From Siphonodentalium dalli (lineage: Eukaryota > Mollusca > Scaphopoda > Gadilida > Siphonodentaliidae), in contig CP136069.1 in NCBI GenBank assembly GCA_032622095.1, forward strand, positions 206,016,750 through 206,080,749: a stretch of DNA of 64,000 bases, given 5' to 3'. Shown here one piece after another: positions 34,380-44,630 of this stretch. Under the pieces are notes generated by a model. The model made no database searches, was not told the origin of the DNA, and saw nothing but the letters and a program-made list of their open reading frames with translations. A program made the position numbers and the translations under genes. Every line of letters starts with the position of its first letter. Position 1 is the stretch's first letter.

Positions 34380-36481
34380 AAAATGATAGAATGTAGACGT
34401 ACTTATAAAAACGCACTTCGCATCAGTACTCTCTGACACAATAAACATATCAGCAAGGAGATACACACACGTCGCGTTAGTTCCCCTAAGGACTTTTGGT
34501 CCTTTATTAAGAAATTAGATAATAATATAACGGACAAACCGACACCGGAAGCCGACGATTTTAAATCATACTTTGAGCTCGAAGACGTATTATCGGGGGA
34601 GGTGGTTTGGAAACACACGTTCATGAAACGGTTTACTGTCAAAATGTACACAACGTGGACCAAACTTTGCTAAACGCCAATATTACCCTCGATGAGGTAC
34701 ATAAATCAGTGAAAAAACTGAAACATGGCAAAGGACCAGGCTTCGATAATATAACTAATGCATTTATAAAAAGTTCTCTTGGTGTCATGGGCATTATTTA
34801 TCAACGATACTTCAATCTTATTCTAAAGACTGGGATAATACCTCATTCATGGAAAGTCGGAGTTATACGCCCCATTTACAAAAGAAAGGGGGATAACATG
34901 GACCCAGGTAACTATAGAAAAATAACACTACTCAGTTGTATCTCCAAAGTTTTTACGAGCATTATCAATGACCGAATTAGAATATTTCTTGACCAAAACA
35001 ACCTACAATCAGAATGCCAGGCAGGTTTTCGAAAGGGGTACTCCACTATGGACCACACTTTCTCCCTGTACTCATTGATAAACCTCCTGAAAAGCAATAA
35101 TGATAAGTTATATAGCGCATTCATCGACTTCTCAAAAGCGTTTGATTCTGTATGGAGAGCAGGTCTTTGGAAAAAACTCCTGAGTCACGGGGTCGAAGGA
35201 AAAATCCGTAACGTCATAAAAGCTATGTACAGTGAAATGAAATCATGCGTTAGAACTATTCCCCAGTCTCATTGGTTTGAAACAAGGGGACAATTTATCA
35301 CATTTGACCTTCGCTATATACATAAACGATCTAGAAAATTATCTAAGAATACACGGTTGTGATGGAATAAACCTGGAAAAGTTCAAAGAATTAGATACTG
35401 GTGTATACCTTAAGCTATTCTTGCTAATTTATGCGGATGACACAGTTTTAATATCAAATTCAAAAGCTGGTTTACAAAAATCTCTCGATTGCTTTAACCA
35501 CTACTGCAATAGTTGGAAATTGAAAGTTAACATATCAAAGACTAAAGTATTGATTTTCGATCGCAGACGCACCAAAACTAGTACAGAGACATTCACTATC
35601 GGCGACCAGACCATTGAAATTGTTGATAGCTACAAATACCTTGGCACTATATTTCATAAAAATAATTCCTTCGCGCTTGAACGAAATTTAAGATGCCAAC
35701 AAGCAAAAAACTCAATATAAGCGTTACTAAATAAAGCGCGAACAAATAAGCTTACAACTGCCACTATACTTGAAATCTATGAGAAATCTGTTATCCCCAT
35801 ACTCACATATGGGGCAGAAGTCTGGGGTCATGAAAATATTACGTGTTTTGACAAAATGGAATTATGGTTTCTTAAATATATCCTCAAACTGAAAAAAACT
35901 ACACCAAATACGTTCATCTATATGGTGAACTTGGAATGTACCCGATTTCAATAAAAATAAAAATCCGCTATCTCTCATACTGGGCGAAAATAACAACAAT
36001 GACAACAGAGCGAACACCCTTAATATTATATTATATCATGCTCACATTATATAACCAGAAAAATGTAAAAAACCCATGGATAACCGGAATACGTAACACA
36101 CTGAATGCAATGGGAATGGGATATCTTTGGATACAACAACGAATAACCGATTACCGTATATTTATCAAATTAATTAAGCAGAGGTTTGAAGACATGTACA
36201 CACAAGAGTGGCGATCTACGTTGATTGGTTCAAATAAATTTCCTTTTTACAGGATAATTAAAAATGACATTAGTCGGGAACGATACCTGCTGCACGAAGG
36301 TCAAAACATCATATACACACTTGTACGATTCCGCACACGAAACCATCGACTACCAGTTGAGCAGGGCTCCTGGTATAATACCGACTACTCAGAAAGAGTA
36401 TGCACCCTTTGTAAGTCAGAATTCGGAGATGAATTCCACCTTGTCCTGAAATGTGAATTTCTAAATGACCTCAGAATTTAA
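34380..36481 (+). pseudogene. LINE ORF2 remnant: linker, reverse transcriptase and C-terminal zinc motif
   Basis: About 34440-34600 holds linker sequence (RRVSSPKDFWSFIKKLDNN). The RT domain follows in 34607-35362: KKLKHGKGPGFDNI, GNYRKITLLSCISKVF, the motif-A aspartate in AFIDFSKAFDSV. After a frameshift near 35275, the MKQGDNLSHLTFAIYINDLE segment and the catalytic LIYADDTVLI follow (to 35720), then IVDSYKYLGTIFH. A stop and a further frame change lead to 35936-36481 with RFRTRNHRLPVEQGSW and the zinc-binding CTLCKSEFGDEFHLVLKC. The endonuclease is missing. Non-functional; by its motifs it belongs to the APE-type, CR1/L2/Jockey-like side, clade not assigned. Confidence 0.85.
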
Positions 36482-36925
36482 TTTATCAAGCCGTATTACT
36501 TCAGAAGACCAAATGTTCTTAAACTACAGCAGCTCTCTACTTCCCGCAATAATCACACGATCAGAAACCTTTCACTATTTATAAAGAAAGCCCTAGAAAT
36601 TGTTTTGCACTCCTGAGGCTATGATTAATGCACCACGATATATAAATATATATGAAAAATCTAAAATAGTCGTGTTAAAAGACAGTTGACTCCCACAACA
36701 CCCCGACCCACTTACTTTAAACACCACATCTGATAGCTATACCCTCAATCAATATACCAAGTACATGTTGTACACTAATAACTCCAACATATATTGTGTG
36801 TATTGTGTATGTATATTATGTCACCTCACATTTATATTATGTATTATGTACACTGTTTGAAATTGAATCGCCTGTTATGTCAAATACGACGAAAGTCGTA
36901 ATAAACATCTGAATCTGGGAGCAGA
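36482..36925 (+). other. Probable 3' UTR of the LINE
   Basis: AT-rich sequence after the ORF2 stop. It includes short repeated TGTATTGTGTATGTATATTATG phrases (given as a degenerate stretch) and ends near GTCGTAATAAACATCTGAAT, which contains an AATAAA signal. The exact element end is not clear. Confidence 0.45.
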
Positions 36926-38128
36926 GTGGGCAGTTAGTTTTTTCTAAGTTTTACAGCTGCCTTTTAGGGCTTTCACATCTCGCCCAGTCTAAGATATTAC
37001 AATAATACGGCTAAATTTTCCCTGTACTATGAAACCACTGTGATAGTTAACACAAATTTGTAATTACAAATTAATAAATACAATTTGTATTTACAGGTAT
37101 AAAATTGTTCATAGTATTGACCCCGGAACTTCTGCTTGTATCAGTCTGATATTAAAACAGTCAATTTGTATGTCATTTATCGCATATTACTTCTTAACAT
37201 TTATTCAGGATTCACCCACCCAAATTAACTGGTATTAAGGTTCACTCCCCAAAATTAACTGGTATTCAGGATTCAGGGGGAGTGGGGGGGGGGGGGGTTA
37301 ATACCTCATAGTGAATTAAATTTTATCATCTCAAAGATGAATACTTGTTTTTGTAATAATTAGCACGTTATGTTCAATTACTCAGCTTTTCATTATATCG
37401 GTAGGTCCCAGTAATCCAAGGTCCCATCTACCCAGTGGTGAACATCATACGGTAATTCAGGAAATCTGTTTACTTCTCGATATTCATACCAATTAAAGCA
37501 CCAAAAGAATTAAATGAGATGACGTTGGCATCGCAGCGATAATTGAATGTCAAAAACGACAATGAGAATTGATGAAAAATCTGTTAAATTTTTCAGTGAA
37601 AATGTTGTCCTCGTAAGACGCGGGACCCACCCAATGATATCGTGTTATAAACGAACAATTACTGGATAAATATTTAAACTATTAGCGCCCTTCTTTTTAC
37701 TAATGCTTTCAATTAGTCCAGTTTATTAACATGTACATTTAAAATCATTTAGTTGTCATAATTTATCTTTGTATTTGGAAAAACCCACCGGACCTTGTAT
37801 CCTGGGTGCAGCACAATTTAATGAGCCAGACGAGAGAGAGAGAGAGTTTGTGAAAGAAATTTAAAGTGATCACCCACCCATTTTGAGGCGACTCATATGT
37901 TACTTTTGATATAGAGCAATTTATATTGATTACGCCGTGCTATTACCACCGATATAAACTTACCTCAAAATGTCAACGAATTCCAAGATGATTTATCGAA
38001 ACTTCAGTATTATCCTCTTTCCTCAATGATTCACTTCATATCAAACTACGTGATGATAGTGTACACAATATAATATCAAACAGTTGACGCGAACATTGAG
38101 TTCTAAAACACAACAGACAGATACAACG
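36926..38128. other. Spacer with small repeats, no gene
   Basis: Contains a doubled phrase CAAAATTAACTGGTATT (37220-37265), a G-run at about 37281-37297, and a GAGAGAGAGAG run near 37833. No frame is supported. Confidence 0.5.
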
Positions 38129-38181
38129 AGTGATTACGGCAGCGTGGAACCGCCACGATCGTTTATTTTTTCAGAAATCTT

Positions 38182-38385
38182 AATCTGTTTAAACAGATTA
38201 GTAATCTGTTTAAACAGATTAGTAATCTGTTTAAACAGATTACTTAATCTGCATATACAGATTAGTATTCTGTTTAAACAGATTACTAATCTGTTTAAAC
38301 AGATTACTTAATGTGTTTAAACAGATTAGTAATCTGTTTAAACAGATTACTTAATCTGTATATACAGATTAGTAATCTGTTTAAG
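38182..38385. repeat. Array of TAATCTGTTTAAACAGATTA palindromes, left arm
   Basis: Nine to ten near-identical palindromes spaced about 21-23 bp apart, most with a GTTTAAAC centre and two with CTGNATATACAG centres. The reversed right-arm counterpart is at 39686-39838. Confidence 0.92.
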
Positions 38386-39685
38386 GGAACATTCCGTTTT
38401 ACGAAATTATGTTTTGAATAGTGGATATCACCATTTAACTGGGAGATATATAGCTTCGTCTGAGGAAGAAACGTTCATTTATGGTCTGGTTTGATTTTGT
38501 TTAACCATGTTGTTGTAGCTTGGTAAGCTGACTACATGTGCTACACACACAATAAAGAGGCCTATCGACCTCCAGATGAGAAGGAACTATACTAGTGGGT
38601 GGGTGTTCTCGAACATTGAGTGAGCAAAAGCAAAAACACTATTGAAAAAATTCGCTAAAAATATTAAATGGTTTGATCTGAGAAAACTGATTGACAGCGG
38701 GTGGATAAATACTCCTGCTTCATGTGGACATACACATACGTTGTTCGTTGTCTGTTTTACGATGAGAAACAAACATATCCCCATATCATATACGTGAAAA
38801 TGACTTAACCATTTTATCGGTTTTGGCGATACCACATACTCGGGGTGTGAACGGGACCTATTTAATAACGCTACCCGGGTCAAAATACACACATGTACAC
38901 ATCTTCAGCCCCGATGGTTCAGCCGTTTGGTCGCCAATAAACGGACAAACACATAAACGAACAACAACGTTGAGTTTTATTAGTATAAGATTAGCCCCAT
39001 ATGTGTACGGCCATTTAATGGTATATGGCCTGAAATTCCTTAAATGGACGGGCCTAGTTTCAAAATTCGAAATTATTTTTTTTTCATATATCCATATAAC
39101 GATTATACAAACTTAATATGCCATATTCAAGTTATATTTTGCTACACTAATAGCACCGGAGACTTCTTGTTTAACATTTTGTTCATGCTCTGAAAAGTAT
39201 GATGGTATTCTGTTTCTGTTTTCTCGTTACCACAGACAACATTATAGTGAGGATTGGCTGTGATCCTGTTTTTAGTATTGTGTATTTCAGTGGTAGATAT
39301 CTGGCACCCGTCTAATCATTTGACAATGAACACACACCGCGTTCTTCCAATTCCTCCGATATTGGTGACTGTGAATGATGATTTATGGAAGTCAATTTCC
39401 ACATTAGTATTCCATTATTATTTCAATTTCCTAACAAACCCTAACATCCGTACATATATGATCACAATGTGCTATGTGTGCAACACGTGTGTGCCTTCTC
39501 ATCTGGAGGTCGATGGGCCTCTTTATTGTGTCTATGCAGCACATGTGTCTATGTAACACCATGGTTAAACAAAATCAAACCAGACCATAAATGAACGTTT
39601 CTTCATCAGACGAAGCTATATATCTCCCAGTTAAATGGTGATATCCACTATTCAAAACATAATTTCGCAAAACGGAATGTTCCCT

Positions 39686-39838
39686 TAAACAGATTTCTAA
39701 TCTGTATATACATATTAAGTAATCTGTTTAAACAGATTACTAATCTGTTTAAACAGATTAAGTAAACAGATTACTAATCTGTTTAAACAGAATACTAATC
39801 TGTTTAAACAGATTACTAATCTGTATATACACAGATTA
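39686..39838. repeat. Array of TAATCTGTTTAAACAGATTA palindromes, right arm
   Basis: About six palindromes of the same sequence as in the left arm, in mirrored order, including CTGTATATACA variants at each side. It is shorter than the left array. Confidence 0.9.
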
Positions 39839-39889
39839 AGATTTCTGGAAAAAAAACGATCGTGGCGGTTCCACGCTGCCGCAAGTGAT

Positions 39890-40780
39890 ATTTAAATGAG
39901 GCCAGCGAACCAGACAACCGTGAACGCTAACAAGTTACACAAAATGCTACCAGTACAAGCAACATGTCATATGCGCTGCCAATTATTGGATTACATATAT
40001 TGAAATTCAACGTCGTGGTCAAAATATTCGTCTACAGCGTGGTGATGGAATTTTATTATTTCGCGCTCCGCGTGTATAATGTTTCGCTGTTTCTTTGTAT
40101 CAGTGGGTGCTGTGCGTTTTATTTATCGAATGGGAATTTGTGGACGGATTAAAAGTCGAACTGCGACTCCGGTAAAATATGTAGTTGGGAATTTCAATTT
40201 CAATTGTTATTCGGATGCCAAGAAGTGCAATGCGATTAATTATATGAGTTTGTCATTCGTGAAACCAATATATTTTATATTCTATAATTACAATCATGGG
40301 TATATAATATATTATCTTGAGCGCGTTGCCATTTCTGACATGGGTTTTCTTGTCTGAATATTGCTCATGCAAAACGACGCCGATTCAGAACCGCGCAATT
40401 TACCGATTTTGTCTCAGGGTGGAAGGGGCGGTAAATCAGATTAAAAATATCTATACATATATATATATTTGCGAATGTCTGTCTTTCTGTCTGCCTGTCC
40501 ACTATCGAAACTAATAGGGGACCACCAAGAGGACTACAGTGGTGTTTTAAAAGAGGTAACATTCCACGAGGAAGATAAACATTCCACGAGGAAGATCAAG
40601 CAGCCAGGGGAGGTGCGGTCGGTGTCTTTTTGGATTTTTCGTACCTGATGGAACCGGCCGCAAGATAGGGGTTAACAGTGCCGTGTCCGCTCGAGCTATC
40701 GACTTGGGGATTGGAACTGTGGTATATACAGGTATATTCTGCACGATAGTGCAAATCCCATCACGCTCGGACCCATGGTG
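39890..40780. other. Spacer, no gene supported
   Basis: Short overlapping frames (39964-40152, 40079-40357, 40317-40514) lack motifs. The stretch 40440-40500, TCTATACATATATATATAT then GTCTGTCTTTCTGTCTGCC, resembles the microsatellite-rich starts of invertebrate repeats. ACATTCCACGAGGAAGAT is duplicated at 40559-40596. Confidence 0.45.
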
Positions 40781-40784
40781 GAGG

Positions 40785-41060
40785 TGCGGTCGGGTGCGGA
40801 CCGGTGCGGACGGGTGCGGTCGGGTGCGGTCGGCTTTTAGTAGGACCGCTCTAAATATTGTTGCAATGCTGATGACTATGACAACGGTGAAAGCGGCGGT
40901 GTTAATGAAAGTGATGATTGTAATGTATATGATTATGGCAATGACGACGATTATGTTGATAATGATGACGGTGGTGGTGATGATGATGATGATGATGATG
41001 ATCATGATGGTGATTATGACGATGCTGCTATTGATGATGACGATGATGACGACGACAACT
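40785..41060. repeat. Low-complexity: GGTGCGGWCGG tandem and GAT/ATG microsatellite
   Basis: 40785-40838 repeats GGTGCGGACGG/GGTGCGGTCGG. 40865-41060 is an imperfect GATGATGATG-type trinucleotide stretch. Frames crossing it (40683-41135 plus, 40547-41005 minus) are open only because of the repeat. Confidence 0.85.
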
Positions 41061-41065
41061 ATGTT

Positions 41066-42180
41066 TGTTTGTCCTGCTTATAGGCGACAAAAAACATTTC
41101 ATGTATGCAGAGTTATCAATAGTCAGAGATTCTAAATTTTCCACTCAAAACTTCTCATCTGGGGAGATCGGGGGACTATTAGCTGTTATAATCTACGTTT
41201 ATATACCTGGCCATGTATTTTTGTCATTTTATTTAGGTTTTGTAATTTAATATGATGAGGTGAACACTGATGATAATATATATACATACTGCAATGATTA
41301 AGTGGTTCATCTAGTTTTCTCCGCCAAAACTGTTCATCGTGATAGTAAAATCGCGAATCGTATTGCATCGTGTGGTCTGATTCGTTGCAGCCCTACCATC
41401 AAACAGTACATTATATCTCATATGAAATTTTGAACAGATTGAGGACGCGGTAAATGCAGTACAATGCGGCAGTTAATTATCCCGATAGTTTTATAACCTT
41501 CTTATTGTTGATTGATTCGAAAATTAGCCATATTCAACTACGACCCTCAACGGAATCGTGTGCTGATCGGTCAACTGGGTGATCAGTGTCTGTTAAGTTT
41601 CACCGGCCTTATTATACTGCGGGTAATTGTTTTGATCTTTGCCAATTGTCAGTTCCTAGTTGTGGGAATTTATGGGCATACATTTGCCATGGCTGGACCA
41701 CTTCATTCATTTTAACGGATCCACATCCCTTATGGAGGACAACGCAAGGGTTCAAGCATATTCAACATTCGTTCAAAATTTCAACACGATCGGATGAATA
41801 ACGCAGGATTCCTGATATAGGGTATTATATGAGGGGGGTTTACTTTTTGAAGTATTTACTAAATGGGCACTAATAATTAATTTACCTGAACAGTTAATTA
41901 TATATCTAAATTATTGTGAAAATTGAAACACATCAGTAAATTTACCCGTTTGACAAGAGTCTGAATATAGAGCTCGAAGTTTCCAGTTTTGATGGATTGG
42001 ATACATATTAGTATTGTCAGTTGTATCTGAAGAACGGTAAACCAGAACAGACCCATCCTCTCTGCCATTTTCATTATACGCATACGGAATCACTGAACTG
42101 AATGGTTTTCCATAGACGACAGTGTTAACGTTTCAGCCAATGTTCTTTGAAACCAGATAGGACTTTGTCTGTTGCGAACG
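41066..42180. other. Spacer without supported genes
   Basis: About 1.1 kb. Small frames on both strands (41512-41715, 41586-41801, 41898-42083) have no motif. No repeat structure was recognised. Confidence 0.45.
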
Positions 42181-43440
42181 TTAGATATTTTTCGTTACCC
42201 TTTTTGTCACGCGATAGATTGAATTGTTTCTTAATTCCTGCTCATCGGAAACGAGTTCCATGTTTCTGTTCATGATATTCGACGCATTGGATGGTACACG
42301 AGTCGCCATTGAACCTGAAAACTGATAGTGTTCGGTTCTCTGACATTTTGCTGCGCCGCTGTCGCTCTGGAATTCCTCAATGATTCTCGAAATCTCTGGT
42401 GCAATCAGGAAATAATTATTCAATGCTCCTTCCATTTTGGGTCAAACCTGCGATTCCACCAACTCCTTTAAGATCCTTGATCTTATGTTCACGGCATTGG
42501 TCTATGAATAGATTGGTGAATGGAATCCCACCTTTGGCTAACACAAAATCTCCATTCTTCCCATGGACATGGGTTTTCTTCCCTCAGAGCGTGCATCTCT
42601 AAGACATACCGTTGTGTAAATCGTGCGTAGTTATATAGATCGTGTTCAAAGAATATTTCACTTGCTTCTCGAGGCTACTTAGATGTAGTTCAATCAACCC
42701 CACGTATGAAGCAAAGTAATGCACCGAATTGGTTCAGATAGTTGAGAAGGAACCTGCCAAGTTCCCCGATTTCAGGTTCGCTTTTCTCAGGTTCGCTTAT
42801 CTCAGGTTCGCTTATCTCAGGTTCGCTGATATCAGTGTCCTTTCAGTTCTGTGTGTGTCATAGCGATGGACTCATTATTTTGGCCAACCAAATGCTCCCT
42901 AAGAGCTGCACACTTCGATTCGATAGTCCCCATATTTACATTGTGTATCTGACATAATGCTCTGAAGTACATGTATAGTTCCCATAAAGCAAGTGTTATA
43001 GGGAAATTGAACTCGATGCCGCGTTTGTAAGATTTCCCTGCAGACAACTGTTGCAGAACAACAGGTGAAAATATGTTCTTCTCTACACATAGCGAATACA
43101 ATCCACAACCGTCAACACAATTTCCCAATGTATGCAACAACGCAGAAATGGCATGCAACCCACCCATACGAAGCACTCATTTGCCCATGTTATCACTTGT
43201 TGAATGTATCTTAACTACTCGTTAGTACAGGTCCAAATCCCAAGTGATGACTGTGCGTCTTTCTGGACCAACAACAGCTGATATATGCATAGCCAAGCAC
43301 AATGCAGTATACAACGGTGCAAAATGGACAGGTGAATTGAGAGTAGGATAAATGGGTGCACGTATTCTTACCAGCTTTGTTTTCAGTGATACGTTTCCTG
43401 CATAATAAAATAGAAAAAACAACACGCAAGTAACGACCGC
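42181..43440 (-). pseudogene. Broken copy of a multi-copy invertebrate gene family of unknown function
   Basis: Minus-strand fragments in several frames line up in the order of one protein family that I recall as multi-copy, uncharacterised proteins in coral and mollusc genomes. About 43380-43225: PTLNSPVHFAPLYTALCLAM and RRTVITWDLDLYT. 43176-42832: RMGGLHAISALLHTLGNCVD, then LSAGKSYKRGI. About 42760-42670: GRFLLNYLNQFGALLCFIRG. About 42665-42590: FEHDLYNYARFTQRYVLEMH. About 42575-42440: NGDFVLAKGGIPFTNLFIDQ and KGVGGIAGLTQNG. 42435-42181: FLIAPEISRIIEEFQ. At least four frameshifts or stops separate them. The family has no established function; its copy number suggests a link to mobile DNA. 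Family match is by eye. Confidence 0.62.
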
Positions 43441-43449
43441 GGTATTCCT

Positions 43450-44078
43450 TTAGCATTTCCACGATTGCTTAACGAATCGGCTTTCCGTAAATTCCGTAGT
43501 TTCTATTTTTAACACCATTCTGTTTCACAGTTTCATCAAATATTTGTTTTTAAATTGTGGGCCGGTATTTTATCAGACAACCGATATTGTATGGGATTTA
43601 TATTAGCTATGGATTTTCAATTTTAAATTGATCATGCCCATATGCATGGATCGACGTGGTTATAAATATTGCAGAAGAACACATCACCATACTACTAAAA
43701 ATAGGATAGACGTCGCACTGATGGTTATCAATCTGTAACGTTACTGGGCGTCGCCATTGCTTTGGCCCTCAAGCGTTAAGGTAGTTAACATTATGCATTT
43801 TAGGTGACATTAACTGATGCCTAATGATGCGATTTTATTCAAGATAAGTTTTTCTGAAATAGAAAGTGCCCGCAATTCGATGTTGTTTATGGCATATTAA
43901 AAAACTAACAAACTGTCTTAATGTGGCAAGTTGAGCATTTTGCGTTGATGTTTATTTACTCTGATTTCTTACGTGTAGTGTGGATTTAGTATTTTAATTT
44001 TCCTCGATCAGCCAGTGCAAGTATTGGAGGGATCTGATTTCTTACGTGCAGTGGGGATTTAGTTTTGTATTTTCCTCG
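43450..44078. other. Spacer with a short tandem duplication
   Basis: No gene supported. TCTGATTTCTTACGTG(T/C)AGTG, GGATTTAG and TTTTCCTCGAT occur twice, near 43960 and 44034, as an imperfect tandem duplication of about 74 bp directly at the 3' end of the neighbouring LINE. It may reflect a duplicated target. Confidence 0.5.
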
Positions 44079-44630
44079 ATAGGATAGGATATTTTATTTA
44101 AATGTACACATATTAATGCATAATACATTTGACAAATATTATGTTGTATATTCGAGGGGTGGCATAGTCAGGCTAGACTGTCTTACTGCCACCCCCTTAA
44201 AAATGAAAAGATGTTATGATAGGCGGTCATTATTTCTTGTACAATGCACGGCTATATAATTATGTATCACAAAATGGTTGTATTATATACATGGAGGGTA
44301 TACGTCTAGATAAATTGTTTATTGGTTACTCGATGGTTTGTCTCTTTCTTGTCAGTGGGTTGTTCCTTGAAAGTCGAGTAGGAATGTACTGAGTGAGGTT
44401 GAGGATTGCGGTATAGGGGTATTCACTTATTGAGGAGCTACTACACAGTCGGGGCATCTTTGATTGTTGCATTTAATTGTTGCAGCAAAGTTTTTAATGC
44501 AATCGGCATGTAAACGTCGTTTAAATGTGTGTCTGGATTGGTATGATGTAAATTCGTTATCTAAGTTGTTCCATATGGTTGGAAAGGAATGAAATGGTAG
44601 TTGTTGGGACCAAGATGTTCTTGGTTTTTT
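44079..44630 (-). other. 3' UTR and tail of the minus-strand LINE
   Basis: Follows the ORF2 stop on the minus strand. The minus strand ends AAATAAAATATCCTATCCTA, that is, an AATAAA signal followed by a short ATCCT repeat (44079-44092), as seen at 3' ends of CR1/L2-like elements. Confidence 0.55.

Larger units (their letters stand above)
38135..39883. mobile_element. 1.75-kb DNA element with 400-450-bp TIRs and palindrome arrays
   Basis: The left end reads TACGGCAGCGTGGAACCGCC and the complement of the right end TGCGGCAGCGTGGAACCGCC. They are flanked by the direct repeat AGTGAT at 38129-38134 and 39884-39889. The inverted match continues through a palindrome array in each arm, GGGAACATTCCGTTTT, ATATCACCATTTAACTGGGA, GACGAAGCTATATATCTCCC, the GGTTTGATTTTGTTTAACCATG block and GGCCTATCGACCTCCAGATG, to about 38590 and 39488. 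The interior has small frames (38823-39116, 39254-39556) without recognisable motifs. Near 38910-38990 there is sequence reminiscent of a LINE 3' end. Long TIRs suggest a MULE-like or foldback-like element; the short duplication does not decide the class. Confidence 0.72.

Noticed and set aside
38587-39556. Small frames inside the long-TIR element as its transposase
   Set aside because: Each is about 100 codons or less, on different strands, and without transposase motifs; part of the region resembles a LINE 3' end.
40547-41135. Two overlapping 150-codon frames on opposite strands
   Set aside because: Both are translations of a GAT/ATG trinucleotide repeat (poly-Met/Ile/Val) and not genes.
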